Source: Deltaproteobacteria bacterium
GTDB taxonomy: Bacteria > Myxococcota_A > UBA796 > JAFGLY01
Direction: 5' to 3'
DNA: 48,018 nucleotides
Assembly (NCBI GenBank): GCA_016927815.1
Contig: JAFGLY010000215.1
Span: 1 to 48,018 of the forward strand
Shown: positions 15,308-23,672 of the stretch, piece by piece
Layout: each line of letters begins with the position of its first letter
Numbering within the stretch: the first letter of the stretch is position 1
Made by a program: the position numbers and the translations under genes
Notes under the pieces: generated by a model
What the model saw: only the letters and a program-made list of their open reading frames with translations
Database searches by the model: none
What the model was told of the DNA's origin: nothing

Positions 15308-16813
15308 GTGCCACGCGTCCCCACACGTCAGATCCTGTTCTCGCGCCTCTCGGCGACCCGAGACGGACTCACGCGCTGGATCGTCTTCCTGGGGGCCGTG
15401 GGCGGTCTGGCCTTGCTGGTGGGGGGCGTCCAGGACAAGGTCCACCTGGTGGTGATCCTGCTCTCGATGATCGTCGGCTTCTTCGCCCTCATCCAACCGG
15501 TCGTCGCCCTGTTCACCGTGTTCGTGGCCCGAGGCGTGCTCGACCTGCTCTGGTGGATCCCCGGGTCCGTGTTCGGCTTGAACATGCTCCAACTGTTCTC
15601 GGGAGCCGTGGCCGGGCTCACAGCGACCTTCTTCCTGATCGAACTGAAGCGGTTCGAGAGGCACCCCTGCTTTCGTCCCTTCCTCGTGTTCGCGGGGCTC
15701 ATGGCGCTCGCCTTCCTGAGGACCCTCTGGGCCGGTTCCGACCGTCGTCTGGGGACCACGGATCTCCTGGTCCAGTACACGAGCCCCTTCCTCCTCCTGT
15801 TCCTGTCGTCCAACCTGTTCCGCGACCGCAGGCTGCGGCAGGGCCTGCTCCTGGCCGTCACGGTCGTGGGGATCTTCCCGATCGCCACCTCGATCTACCA
15901 CTACCTCCATGGGCAGATGGGCTCCTACCACCTGCACGGCTACTTCCGCCTGCTCGGAGGCTACAAGAACCTCCACAACCACGCGATCATGATGCTCATC
16001 TTCGCGTCCCTCCTGCTCTTCTGGGGCTCGTTCCCCCGTGTCCCCCAGGCGCTCAGGATCGGTGCGCTTGGGCTGATGGGGGGGGCGGTCTTCGCGCTCT
16101 ACCAGACCTTCATCCGCACGGGGATGCTGGGTCTCGCGGTGTTCGCGGTCGTCTTCCTGGTCTCCCTCCGGCGCTGGCCCTGGCTCGGGCTGGTCCTGAC
16201 GGGTGGGGCCCTGTTCGTCCTCCTGGATCCTGTCCTGCAAGAGCGTTTCCTGGACTTCAAGCTGGTCTTCGACTTTAGAAACCCGCTTCTGAACCGGTCC
16301 GGCCTGGGCAGCGGGCGCTGGGGCATCTGGACCACGTCCCTGGAGGCCTACCTGGACCAACCCCTCCAGAACATCGTCCTCGGGCTCGGTCTCGGCGGCC
16401 ACTGGACCGTGGTGGATCGGTGGGTCAAGGGCCACCAGATGTTCGTACCGACGCTCGACCCCCACAACGATTTCCTGCTGCTGCTCTACCAGGTCGGTCC
16501 TGCCGGCCTGATCGCGTACGTCGTCCTGCTCTGGAGGGTGATGCAGGAGTCGAGGGCGGTGATCCGGGAGGCGGACGGCCCCTGGGCGCGCCTCCTGGGA
16601 GCGTTCGTGCTGGCCTTCGCGGCGGTGGTGCTCGTCACGAACGGGGTCAGCAACTCCTTCGTCCACCGCACCTCCCCGGCCTGGTACTTCTGGGGGTTCG
16701 CCGGCCTGATCTTCGCCGAAAGAGCCGACCTCGCCCGGCGCCGGGCTTCCGCGACCGCCCGGGAGGCGGAGCCTCCCGAGCAGGGGCTGGCCCGCTCCTC
16801 CGGACGGATGTAG
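15308..16813 (+). CDS. second O-antigen ligase/polymerase family membrane protein
   Basis: 501 residues, GTG start 3 bases after the previous stop. About eleven hydrophobic segments span residues 25-465. The loop between late helices carries GSGRWGIWTTSLEAYLDQP, LGLGLGGHWTVVD and PTLDPHNDFLLLLYQVG, where the histidine/aspartate and RxG-type residues match Wzy_C/WaaL proteins. A Wzy polymerase joins lipid-linked repeat units; a ligase transfers the finished chain to an acceptor. Having two such proteins in tandem suggests a division of labour, but which is which is unknown. The cytoplasmic C-terminus is short and Arg/Ala/Glu-rich. It is followed 18 bases later by the glycosyltransferase. Confidence 0.83.
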   Translation: MPRVPTRQILFSRLSATRDGLTRWIVFLGAVGGLALLVGGVQDKVHLVVILLSMIVGFFALIQPVVALFTVFVARGVLDLLWWIPGSVFGLNMLQLFSGAVAGLTATFFLIELKRFERHPCFRPFLVFAGLMALAFLRTLWAGSDRRLGTTDLLVQYTSPFLLLFLSSNLFRDRRLRQGLLLAVTVVGIFPIATSIYHYLHGQMGSYHLHGYFRLLGGYKNLHNHAIMMLIFASLLLFWGSFPRVPQALRIGALGLMGGAVFALYQTFIRTGMLGLAVFAVVFLVSLRRWPWLGLVLTGGALFVLLDPVLQERFLDFKLVFDFRNPLLNRSGLGSGRWGIWTTSLEAYLDQPLQNIVLGLGLGGHWTVVDRWVKGHQMFVPTLDPHNDFLLLLYQVGPAGLIAYVVLLWRVMQESRAVIREADGPWARLLGAFVLAFAAVVLVTNGVSNSFVHRTSPAWYFWGFAGLIFAERADLARRRASATAREAEPPEQGLARSSGRM

Positions 16814-16831
16814 GAGCAGAAAGGAGGTCGC

Positions 16832-17914
16832 GTGCGCGTCTGCATGATCGGTCCCGGCCTCGACGTGACGGGGGGCATGACCGCGGTGCACCGCACCTGG
16901 CTCAAAGCCCGCGCCATGGAGGGTGTCGAGATCGACTACTTCGAGACGATGGGCCCGGGCAGCCGCCTGCGGAAGATCCGGCGCATGGCCGCCGGAGAGG
17001 CCCGGTTCCTGGCACACCTCGCACGGGGCTACCGGCCCGATCTGTTCCACATCCACGTGGCGGACCGGCGGTCCTTCCTCCGCAAGACGGCCTGGTACGA
17101 GCAGGCCCGACGGGTGGGCCGACCGGTGGTGGTGCACCTGCACGGCGCCGAGATCGAGCCCTTTCACGACGCCTCCCGCCGGAACGCCGCCCTGGTGTCC
17201 TGGCTCTTCGAACGGGCCACCCTGGTCCTGGTCCTGAGCCACCGCTCGGAGGCGCTGGCCCGGGAGTGGACGGGCGGCCGGGCCCGGGTCCGCGTGCTCT
17301 ACAACCCGGTCGTCGTCGAGATGTTCGACCCACCCGCCGAGCGGCCGGTGGATCGGCCGGCCACGGTCCTGTTCATGGGCGCCATCGGCGATCGGAAGGG
17401 GGCCTTCGACCTCCTGTCGTGCGTGCCCGCCCTCCTCGACCGCCACCCGGGCACGCGCTTCGTATTCGGGGGAGACGGCGAGGTGGATCGCCTCAAGGCC
17501 GAGGCGGATCGCCTCGGCGTCTCCCGTGCGCTGGAGGTGCCCGGCTGGCTCCGGGGCGAGAGGAAGATCGCAGCCTTCCTCGAAGCCGACGTCTTCTGCC
17601 TTCCGAGCCACCACGAGAATCTCCCCGTGGCGATCCTGGAGGCCATGGCGGCCCGCCTCCCGGTGATCTCCACCCAGGTGGCCGGCATCCCGGAGGAGGT
17701 GGTGGAGGGCGAGACGGGCCTCCTCGTGCCCCCGGGCGACCGGGCCGGGCTCGAGGCCGCCCTGGATCGCCTGCTCGGCGACCCGCTCTCGAGGCATCGC
17801 ATGGGGGCGGCGGGCCGCGCCCGTGCCGAGGCGGTGTTCGACAACGAGGTCGTGGTGGAGCGCCTCAAGACGCTGTGGGGAGAGGCCCTGGACCCCGGAG
17901 GGACCCGATCATGA
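16832..17914 (+). CDS. GT4-family glycosyltransferase
   Basis: 360 residues, GTG at 16832 with a near-perfect AAAGGAGG 4 bases upstream. It is a GT-B fold enzyme. The N-terminal domain has MIGPGLDVTGGMTAVHRTWL and a nucleotide-proximal VHLHGAEI. The C-terminal domain has FMGAIGDRKGAFDLL, VFGGDGE, and the retaining GT4 motif with Glu262 and Glu270 in PSHHENLPVAILEAMA, followed by VAGIPEEVVEGETGLLVPPGD. It should add one sugar from a nucleotide-sugar to the lipid-linked repeat at the inner membrane; sugar specificity cannot be read. It is the only glycosyltransferase of the locus in the window, so others must lie elsewhere or the repeat unit is very short. The stop overlaps the next start (ATGA). 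Confidence 0.92.
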   Translation: MRVCMIGPGLDVTGGMTAVHRTWLKARAMEGVEIDYFETMGPGSRLRKIRRMAAGEARFLAHLARGYRPDLFHIHVADRRSFLRKTAWYEQARRVGRPVVVHLHGAEIEPFHDASRRNAALVSWLFERATLVLVLSHRSEALAREWTGGRARVRVLYNPVVVEMFDPPAERPVDRPATVLFMGAIGDRKGAFDLLSCVPALLDRHPGTRFVFGGDGEVDRLKAEADRLGVSRALEVPGWLRGERKIAAFLEADVFCLPSHHENLPVAILEAMAARLPVISTQVAGIPEEVVEGETGLLVPPGDRAGLEAALDRLLGDPLSRHRMGAAGRARAEAVFDNEVVVERLKTLWGEALDPGGTRS

Positions 17915-18336
17915 CCGACCCCGGCGACGAGGCGGACCTGAAGGAACTCGAGGCCCGCATGCGGGCGGAGCTGGAGCAGGAGCACGCCCGCCGCATCGAG
18001 GAGTTCCAGAGGCGCCGGGAGGACGCCCACGAGCGGGGCGCGGATCACCGGGAGCAGAAGCGCACAGAGAAGCTGACCCTGATGAAAGCGGAGGTCCGGA
18101 GGCGGTTCTACGAGGAGAAGGGGTACCAGCGCTACACGGACTCCCGGGGCCAGGAGACGTGGTTGCCCCCCGAGGAGTACGCGTGGCGCATGCGGGTCCG
18201 CAGATCCCGGTCGGCGCACCACCGCGAGTACCGACCTCCGGGGTTCCTGACCGGCCGCAAGCGCACCGTCCTCCTCTACGTCATCCTCGTGGCAAGCGCG
18301 GTACTGGTCGGCCTGCTGGTGGCCCTCCGGGGATGA
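17911..18336 (+). CDS. small coiled-coil protein with C-terminal membrane anchor
   Basis: 141 residues; ATG overlaps the glycosyltransferase stop (ATGA), so translation is coupled. Residues 1-70 are highly charged and heptad-like (LKELEARMRAELEQEHARRI), predicting a coiled coil. The middle contains RRRFYEEKGYQRYTDSRGQ and a basic segment, and residues about 118-138 (TVLLYVILVASAVLVGLLVAL) form one membrane helix. The orientation is probably a cytoplasmic coiled coil with a tail anchor. I do not recognise the family. Its position inside the polysaccharide operon, coupled at both ends, suggests a scaffolding or regulatory role in the assembly machine; this is inference only. Confidence 0.75.
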   Translation: MTDPGDEADLKELEARMRAELEQEHARRIEEFQRRREDAHERGADHREQKRTEKLTLMKAEVRRRFYEEKGYQRYTDSRGQETWLPPEEYAWRMRVRRSRSAHHREYRPPGFLTGRKRTVLLYVILVASAVLVGLLVALRG

Positions 18337-21137
18337 TGCACCCGTTCGGTCTCCCATGCCTCGCGATCGTCCTGTGGTGGGCGGTCGGGGCGGCCACCGC
18401 GGGCCCGATCGCCGTCGTGCCGGGCCGAGCGGTGACGGCGCCGCCCTGTGCGCCCGACCCTCGGGCCGCCTGCTGGGACGTGGCCCCCCGACTCGTTCGT
18501 TTCGCACCTTCGGGGGGAGAGATCCGGCCTGCCGAGACCGCCGACGTCCGGGTGGCCTGGAGCCCGGCAGGACTGCTCGTCCGGGCCGAGCGGCTGCCTT
18601 CCGGCGCGGGGATCGAGGTCGTGGTCTCGACAGGGCGGGGCTCGCTGCTCTCGCACGCCGCCCACGCCCACGCGGCCGAGGGCCTCACCACGGTCCCGCT
18701 CGCTCCGCCGGCCGCGGCCGGCCAGGTCCGAGATATTCAGGTTTCTCTGGTGCTGCTCGATCCTCGAGGCGGCCCGGCCACGGTCCTGCCGTGGGCCCCC
18801 ACGGGCGACGGCGACCCCGCACGTCCGGCGCGTCTCGTGCTCGCCAGCGCGCCCGCTCCAGGTCGTACGGTGGGGGTGGACCTCGACCCGGACGGACGGA
18901 TCCGGATCTCCGCCGCCGGCGCCGAGCGCGTGGAGACGTGGCACGAGCGCATCCTCCTCCCCGGCGGCGACAGCGGCATCCCGCCTCCCTGGTCGGCCGC
19001 GGGCCCGACACCGCTCGCGGTGATCCCGCCGGACGCGAGTGGCTGGTTCACGGTCCTGGCCACCTGGGACGACCCTGAGGGGCGGCCGGCCGAGGTCGCA
19101 GCCGTCCGGTTCCACCTCACGGCCGCAGGGGCGCCGGCCGCGTCGAGCCTGGACATCCATCCCTCGCCACGGCGGCTGCTCCTCTTGCCGGAGGCCCCGT
19201 TCGTCCCCTCGGAGGGCGCCCGCATCCACCTGGGCGATCCCGCCTTCCTCCCCGCGGCCCGCCTCCTGGCCGAGGAGATCCGGCGCTTCACCGGCCGCGC
19301 GTTGGCCCTGGCGGATCGGGGCCGGCCCCGGGTGGGAGACGTCTGGATCGGGCCGTCCACCCGATCCGTGCCCCGACACCTCGAGACCCAGGGCTCGCTC
19401 TCGGACGCCCTCCGGCCCGGGGGCTTCACCGTGTCTGCGTCGAGAGCCGGTGCGGTCATCCGCGCGGACGCCCTCGCCGCGGCCGTGCACGGGTCCCTCG
19501 CCCTGGCCGACGCCGTGGGCCCCGACGGGCGCTCGCCGGCCTTCTCCGCCTGGGACGCCCCGGACCTCCCCTGGCGCTTCCTCTACCACCGGTGGGGAGG
19601 TCCGCTCGACCGGGAGCGCTTCCGGACCTTCCTCCGTCGGGTCGTGGCTCGCGGTCGCTACAACGGCCTCGTGCTCGATCTCCGTTCCGGCTACCGCTGG
19701 GCCTGTCACCCCGAACTCGCGGACGCACACGCGCTCACCGGGGCCGAACTCGAGGCGTTCCTCGGCGAGGCCCGGGACCTCGGCCTCGTCCCCATCCCGG
19801 GGTCGGACGCGCCCGCCCATGCGGAGTGGATCCTCAAGGCCCATCCCGAGTGGGCCGAGGACGGTCAGTCGGATCTCCTGTGCATGCGCCATCCGGACGC
19901 CCGGGCGCTCCTGGCGGACGTGTACGACGAGCTCATCGATCGGTTCCATCACCCGCCCTTCCTCCACGTCGGCCACGACGAGGTGTTCTGGCGGACGGGA
20001 CAGGTGCCGGAGGACCGGCGATGCCCCCGGTGCCAGTCCACGCCCCGCTGGGTCCTCTTCGGGGACGATCTCGCCTGGACCCTCGAGCACCTGCACGCCC
20101 GGGGCGTGCGGCCCGTCGTCTGGGCCGACATGCTGGTGGAGGAGTGGAACGGCCGGTACGGAGATCTCCACCGCGCGCTGGAACGCGTTCTGCCGGAGCG
20201 CCTCGCGGACCTCGTGGTCATGACCTGGGCCCGGGTCGGCGACCCGGTCGCCGCACTCGCGGGCGGACCCTGGGCCTTGGTCCGGGGCCACACCGGCTAC
20301 GACGACTGGAAGCGCACCGGTCTCATGGCCGAACGGACCCACCTGGTGGGGGAGGCCCTCGCGCTCTTCACACCCCACCCGTGGTCGTCCCTCGGGCGCG
20401 AGCCCGGATCCTGGGACTTGAGGTTCCACTGGACGAACGTCCTCCTGGCCGGGACCACCGGCTGGCGGGCCGACCTCGCGGACCAGGGGAGCATCGACCC
20501 CACCCTCGGAGACCTCGTCCAGGTCCCCGCCTTTCTCCCGGGGTACGTCCACCCCGACGCCTGGAGCGGCGCGTCCCGACCCCTGGACCTGCCCCTCTCG
20601 GCGGCCCCGGAGGGCGCACCCCGCCTCGCGTTGCCGGACGAGATCCGTGTCGTGGACGTCCCGTTCCGAACCGGCACGCCGTGCGCGGTGGGTCCCGGGG
20701 CTCCGCTGGTCCTCCCGGTCGGGAGGACCATCGCCGGCGTCTCGGTGCTCCAGGCGGCGGTCGTACCGCCGGGCCCCGGGCTCGTCCTCGCGTCCGCCCG
20801 CAAGCGGGATCCCGGCGGAGCGGGCCCGGTGGTGGCCGAGGTGCGCTTCCGCTACGCCTCGGACCGCGAGGCCACGCGACCGATGGTGCTGGGCCTGCAC
20901 ACGGGTCCGGTCGAGGTCCCGGCCCGAGGTGCGGCCCTCTTCGAGGCCGCGGGTGCCGCCCTGGTCCCTTCCGAGGAGGCCGCCCGGGTGGATCCGGAGG
21001 CGCGGGACCGGGTGCTCGTTCGGTTCGACGCCTGGAACCCTGATCCCAGCCAGGTCGTGGCGCACGTGGAGATCCGGGTTCTCGAGCCCGGACTGCTCCT
21101 GCTCGTGGCGGGCGCAGCCACGCTCGAGGCCCGGTAG
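18333..21137 (+). CDS. GH20-like glycoside hydrolase, secreted
   Basis: 934 residues; start ATG at 18333 or the adjacent ATG at 18336, overlapping the previous stop. A signal peptide occupies about residues 1-23 (ending ATAG). The first 270 residues look like beta-sandwich material. Residues about 285-400 resemble the GH20b domain (IHPSPRRLLLLPEAPF, AARLLAEEIRRFTGRALAL). A TIM-barrel-like catalytic region follows (WRFLYHRWGGPLDRERFRTF, YNGLVLDLRSGY). The acid/base pair is seen as HVGHDE at 545-550, a variant of the HxGGDE signature of beta-N-acetylhexosaminidases. The C-terminal part is again beta-rich. It probably cleaves HexNAc-containing glycans, perhaps the polymer made by this operon, either trimming it or releasing it. 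Substrate is unproven. Confidence 0.72.
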   Translation: MMHPFGLPCLAIVLWWAVGAATAGPIAVVPGRAVTAPPCAPDPRAACWDVAPRLVRFAPSGGEIRPAETADVRVAWSPAGLLVRAERLPSGAGIEVVVSTGRGSLLSHAAHAHAAEGLTTVPLAPPAAAGQVRDIQVSLVLLDPRGGPATVLPWAPTGDGDPARPARLVLASAPAPGRTVGVDLDPDGRIRISAAGAERVETWHERILLPGGDSGIPPPWSAAGPTPLAVIPPDASGWFTVLATWDDPEGRPAEVAAVRFHLTAAGAPAASSLDIHPSPRRLLLLPEAPFVPSEGARIHLGDPAFLPAARLLAEEIRRFTGRALALADRGRPRVGDVWIGPSTRSVPRHLETQGSLSDALRPGGFTVSASRAGAVIRADALAAAVHGSLALADAVGPDGRSPAFSAWDAPDLPWRFLYHRWGGPLDRERFRTFLRRVVARGRYNGLVLDLRSGYRWACHPELADAHALTGAELEAFLGEARDLGLVPIPGSDAPAHAEWILKAHPEWAEDGQSDLLCMRHPDARALLADVYDELIDRFHHPPFLHVGHDEVFWRTGQVPEDRRCPRCQSTPRWVLFGDDLAWTLEHLHARGVRPVVWADMLVEEWNGRYGDLHRALERVLPERLADLVVMTWARVGDPVAALAGGPWALVRGHTGYDDWKRTGLMAERTHLVGEALALFTPHPWSSLGREPGSWDLRFHWTNVLLAGTTGWRADLADQGSIDPTLGDLVQVPAFLPGYVHPDAWSGASRPLDLPLSAAPEGAPRLALPDEIRVVDVPFRTGTPCAVGPGAPLVLPVGRTIAGVSVLQAAVVPPGPGLVLASARKRDPGGAGPVVAEVRFRYASDREATRPMVLGLHTGPVEVPARGAALFEAAGAALVPSEEAARVDPEARDRVLVRFDAWNPDPSQVVAHVEIRVLEPGLLLLVAGAATLEAR

Positions 21138-21163
21138 AGGATCCCGGGGCGTCCTTCGACCCG

Positions 21164-21172
21164 TGTTATCCT
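21164..21172 (+). promoter_or_regulatory. candidate extended -10 promoter
   Basis: TGTTATCCT (TG-N-TATCCT) lies about 43 bases upstream of the lipoprotein ATG at 21215, just after the GH20-like gene ends. It fits the extended -10 pattern seen before other genes here. It suggests the lipoprotein-sigma factor group is transcribed separately from the polysaccharide operon. Confidence 0.35.
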
Positions 21173-21214
21173 CCGAGCGGCCGCGCTCGCCCGGGAAGCG
21201 GCCGGGAGGTCGCC

Positions 21215-21871
21215 ATGCGCCGTTCCCTTCCCTTCGTCCTGCTCTCTCTCGTCACGCTCCTGGCGGGCTGCTTCTGCCAGGAGATGGTCACGCACGTGAC
21301 TTGGCTTCCGGACACGAGCCAGTTCCAGGTGGAACGCCAGATCCTCAACATCCAGAAGGACGGGCTCGACTGCGCGGACGTGGAGAGCTGCGTCGAGAAG
21401 GTCAAGGCCTTCGTGGCCGACCCCTCCGAGTTCGACGACGTGATCGGCGCGATGGCCGAGGACGTGCAGGTGTCCCTCTCCCGCCAGGGTGCCCGCCTCG
21501 ACGCCATGGTGCGCTGGACCACGCCCGCCGGGAGCCAGGTCGTTCCCGGGACGGGCGTGTTCGTCGAGGAGGAGGGCAGGAAGGGAAAGGAGAAACCGCA
21601 CCTCCTGGTGTTCCTCGGGGGCGACTCCGAGGACGTCGCCACGCGCACCACGGTGGTGGAGGTCGATGGAAAGGTCCGCCGCCGCCTCATCTGGTTCGCC
21701 GACCGGGAGGACACCCCGGCCAGGCGCTACGAGGTGTGGTCGCTGCCCCGGAAGGTCCACACCGTCACGCTCCGCTCCACCTACGCCCCCGAAGCGCGAC
21801 CGCTCTTCCAGGATCTTCCGGGTCTCGCCGAGGCCCTGGTGGGGGCGGGCCTCCTGCCCGCCGAGCCTTGA
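21215..21871 (+). CDS. hypothetical lipoprotein
   Basis: 218 residues; ATG at 21215 with GGGAGG upstream. The N-terminus is a lipoprotein signal peptide with lipobox LLAGC (Cys19), so the mature protein should be lipid-anchored, probably to the outer membrane. The rest is soluble with no repeats: QVERQILNIQKDGLDCADVESC contains a Cys pair that could form a disulfide, and the middle is a charged EEEGRKGKEKPH segment. No known domain recognised. It sits 19 bases upstream of the ECF sigma factor gene and may be cotranscribed, so it could be a sensed or regulated envelope component; that is inference. Confidence 0.75.
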   Translation: MRRSLPFVLLSLVTLLAGCFCQEMVTHVTWLPDTSQFQVERQILNIQKDGLDCADVESCVEKVKAFVADPSEFDDVIGAMAEDVQVSLSRQGARLDAMVRWTTPAGSQVVPGTGVFVEEEGRKGKEKPHLLVFLGGDSEDVATRTTVVEVDGKVRRRLIWFADREDTPARRYEVWSLPRKVHTVTLRSTYAPEARPLFQDLPGLAEALVGAGLLPAEP

Positions 21872-21890
21872 TCGGCTGTAAGGTCCGGCC

Positions 21891-22514
21891 GTGGCAGGCC
21901 GTTCCCCGGTGGGTGAAGCAGGAGGCACCCTGACGGCACTCGAGGCCCCGACGGCGCCCTCCCTCGCCGAGGAAGCCGAGGTCGTCCAGCGGCTCCGGTC
22001 CGGCGATCGAGGGGCTCTGGCCACCCTCTACGGGTGGTACGGGGATCGGCTCTACCGCCAGGTGATCCTGCCCCGCCTGCCCCGGATCGACCTCGCCGAG
22101 GACGTGCTCCGGGACACCTTCCGCCTCGCCGTCGAGCACATCACCCGGTACGAGCCTCAGAATGTCTCCATCTACGTCTGGCTTCGCCGCATCGCCATCA
22201 ACCGCGCCATGGACGTGCACCGTGCCGACGGCCGGGACCGCCGCCTGCGCGAGGCCGCGGCCAGGGAGCCGGAACGCACGTACGGTACCCCCCCTCCCCC
22301 GCCCGATCGGGCGGTGGATACCGCCGAGCTGTGCGATCGCGTTCGGGCTTCGCTCGGCACCCTCCACGATCGCTACGCGCAGGCCCTCCGGCTGCGCCTC
22401 CTCGAGGACCGCGACCGCGAGGAGTGCGCCGCAGTCATGGGCGTGACCGTGGGCAATTTCGACGTGATCCTCCACCGCGCCTGCAAGGCCTTTCGACAGG
22501 TCTGGGACCCGTGA
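21891..22514 (+). CDS. ECF-type RNA polymerase sigma factor
   Basis: 207 residues, GTG at 21891 with AAGGT 6 bases upstream. Region 2 spans about residues 28-100 (RSGDRGALATLYGWYGDRLYR, AEDVLRDTFRLAV, IYVWLRRIAINRAMDVHR), matching the -10 recognition helix and core-binding part. Region 4 spans about 145-205 (ASLGTLHDRYAQALRLRLLED, ECAAVMGVTVGNFDVILHRACKAFRQVW), a helix-turn-helix for the -35. No region 1 or 3 is present, as in ECF/group 4 factors. Its stop overlaps the start of the downstream membrane protein (GTGA), the classic sigma/anti-sigma coupling. The regulon is unknown. Confidence 0.9.
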   Translation: MAGRSPVGEAGGTLTALEAPTAPSLAEEAEVVQRLRSGDRGALATLYGWYGDRLYRQVILPRLPRIDLAEDVLRDTFRLAVEHITRYEPQNVSIYVWLRRIAINRAMDVHRADGRDRRLREAAAREPERTYGTPPPPPDRAVDTAELCDRVRASLGTLHDRYAQALRLRLLEDRDREECAAVMGVTVGNFDVILHRACKAFRQVWDP

Positions 22515-23608
22515 CCCGCCGCCTTTCCATCGAAGCACAGGCCTCGCGCCTCGCGCGGTACCTGGAGGAGCGACCGGGCGCAGCGCTCCCCGATGGGGTG
22601 GACCCCGAGGTCTTGGAGGCGCTCTGGGTGATCCGGCCGGACCTCGCGCCCGCTCCTCGGGTCACGGTGGAGGAGATCCTCTCCGGTGTGACCGCGGGCC
22701 CGTTCGCCTCCGAGGGGGTGCCCCTCACACTCCGGCCCCGCACCGAGGCTCCGAGGGCTCGCGTCCGCCCGCGGTTCGTGGCGTGGGGGTCCGGTATCGG
22801 CGCCCTGGCCGTGGCCGCGCTGGCGCTCGTGGTGGTCCGGCCTCACCTCCCGCGGGACATCCCCGAATCCGCGCTCCCTCCCCCCCCGTCCCCGGTCGCC
22901 GAGGCGCCCGCCCCCCCCGCCGACGAGGCCCTCGAGGCGCCCGCTGCCCCCCAGACGGTCCCGGCATCCACACAGGCGCCTCCCCTACGCCCCGCCGAGC
23001 GGACCATCCCCGAGGTCCTCCCGGCGGCGCCTGCTCCGATCGGCGAGGCGCCTCGCGCCCTCCCGATCCCGGAGGTGCCTGCCCCAGGGGACGAGTCGAT
23101 CGAGGCCCGAGGAGGTCTGTCCGCGGGGTTCGCCGAATCGATCGAAAAAGGCGAAGGCCTCGGCCGGTCCGCCCAGGCCTCGGCGCCGTCGGCGGCGCCG
23201 GTTGAATCGGCGCTCCGGGTCCCCGCGGCGTCGGACGAGGGCGTGTACGGCTGGCCCCACGACGCCGCCTCCCCTGCCCCGGCCGAGCGACTGCGGGCCA
23301 ACGCCGCCGAAATGCCTCCAGACGCCGACGACGCGGTCGAGGGCCTCGCCCCCCTCCTGGCGCGGCTGGAGGATCCCGACCCCACCGTCGCCCAGGACGC
23401 CGCCCTTCGCGCCGCGCGCCTCCAGTTGGAGGCCGGGCTCCCCACCGCCGCCCTCGTCACCGTGGATCGCGGGCTCGCACGAGACGTCCGGGCGACCGCG
23501 CTCCGAGCCCGCCTGCTCGCGCTCCGAGGCGCCATCCTCGCGGCCCTGGGGCGCCACGACGAGGCCGCGGAGGCCTACCGGGCCGCCGAGGCCGTCGAAC
23601 CGCCCTGA
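22511..23608 (+). CDS. putative anti-sigma factor / membrane protein with TPR-like tail
   Basis: 365 residues from the GTG at 22511, overlapping the sigma-factor stop. Residues 1-85 are the cytoplasmic part (RLSIEAQASRLARYLEER..., EALWVIRPDLAPAPRVTVEEIL). They do not contain the HxxxCxxC zinc motif of ZAS anti-sigma domains. One membrane helix lies about 94-114 (GSGIGALAVAALALVVVRPH). A long Pro/Ala/Glu-rich periplasmic linker follows (about 115-270). The last 90 residues look like TPR helices (LARLEDPDPTVAQDAALRAARL, LAALGRHDEAAEAYRAAEAV). The position and topology suggest an anti-sigma factor with a periplasmic sensing tail, but the anti-sigma assignment rests on context only. Confidence 0.65.
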   Translation: MTRRLSIEAQASRLARYLEERPGAALPDGVDPEVLEALWVIRPDLAPAPRVTVEEILSGVTAGPFASEGVPLTLRPRTEAPRARVRPRFVAWGSGIGALAVAALALVVVRPHLPRDIPESALPPPPSPVAEAPAPPADEALEAPAAPQTVPASTQAPPLRPAERTIPEVLPAAPAPIGEAPRALPIPEVPAPGDESIEARGGLSAGFAESIEKGEGLGRSAQASAPSAAPVESALRVPAASDEGVYGWPHDAASPAPAERLRANAAEMPPDADDAVEGLAPLLARLEDPDPTVAQDAALRAARLQLEAGLPTAALVTVDRGLARDVRATALRARLLALRGAILAALGRHDEAAEAYRAAEAVEPP

Positions 23609-23672
23609 AACCGGGCCCTGGATCGGCTATCCTGGACGTGCCGGACGCTCGGCGCCTCCGGGGAGACGCGAC

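Noticed and set aside
8902-16278. Very long rightward open frame (2458 codons) across the polysaccharide locus
   Set aside because: It lies antisense to wza, wecA and wzc and out of frame with the polymerase gene; composition is Arg/Gly/Pro-rich, as expected from shadow frames in GC-rich DNA.
12731-17797. Leftward 1688-codon open frame
   Set aside because: Antisense to two polymerases and the glycosyltransferase; His/Glu/Gly/Arg-rich composition with no domain. Stop codons are simply rare at this GC content.
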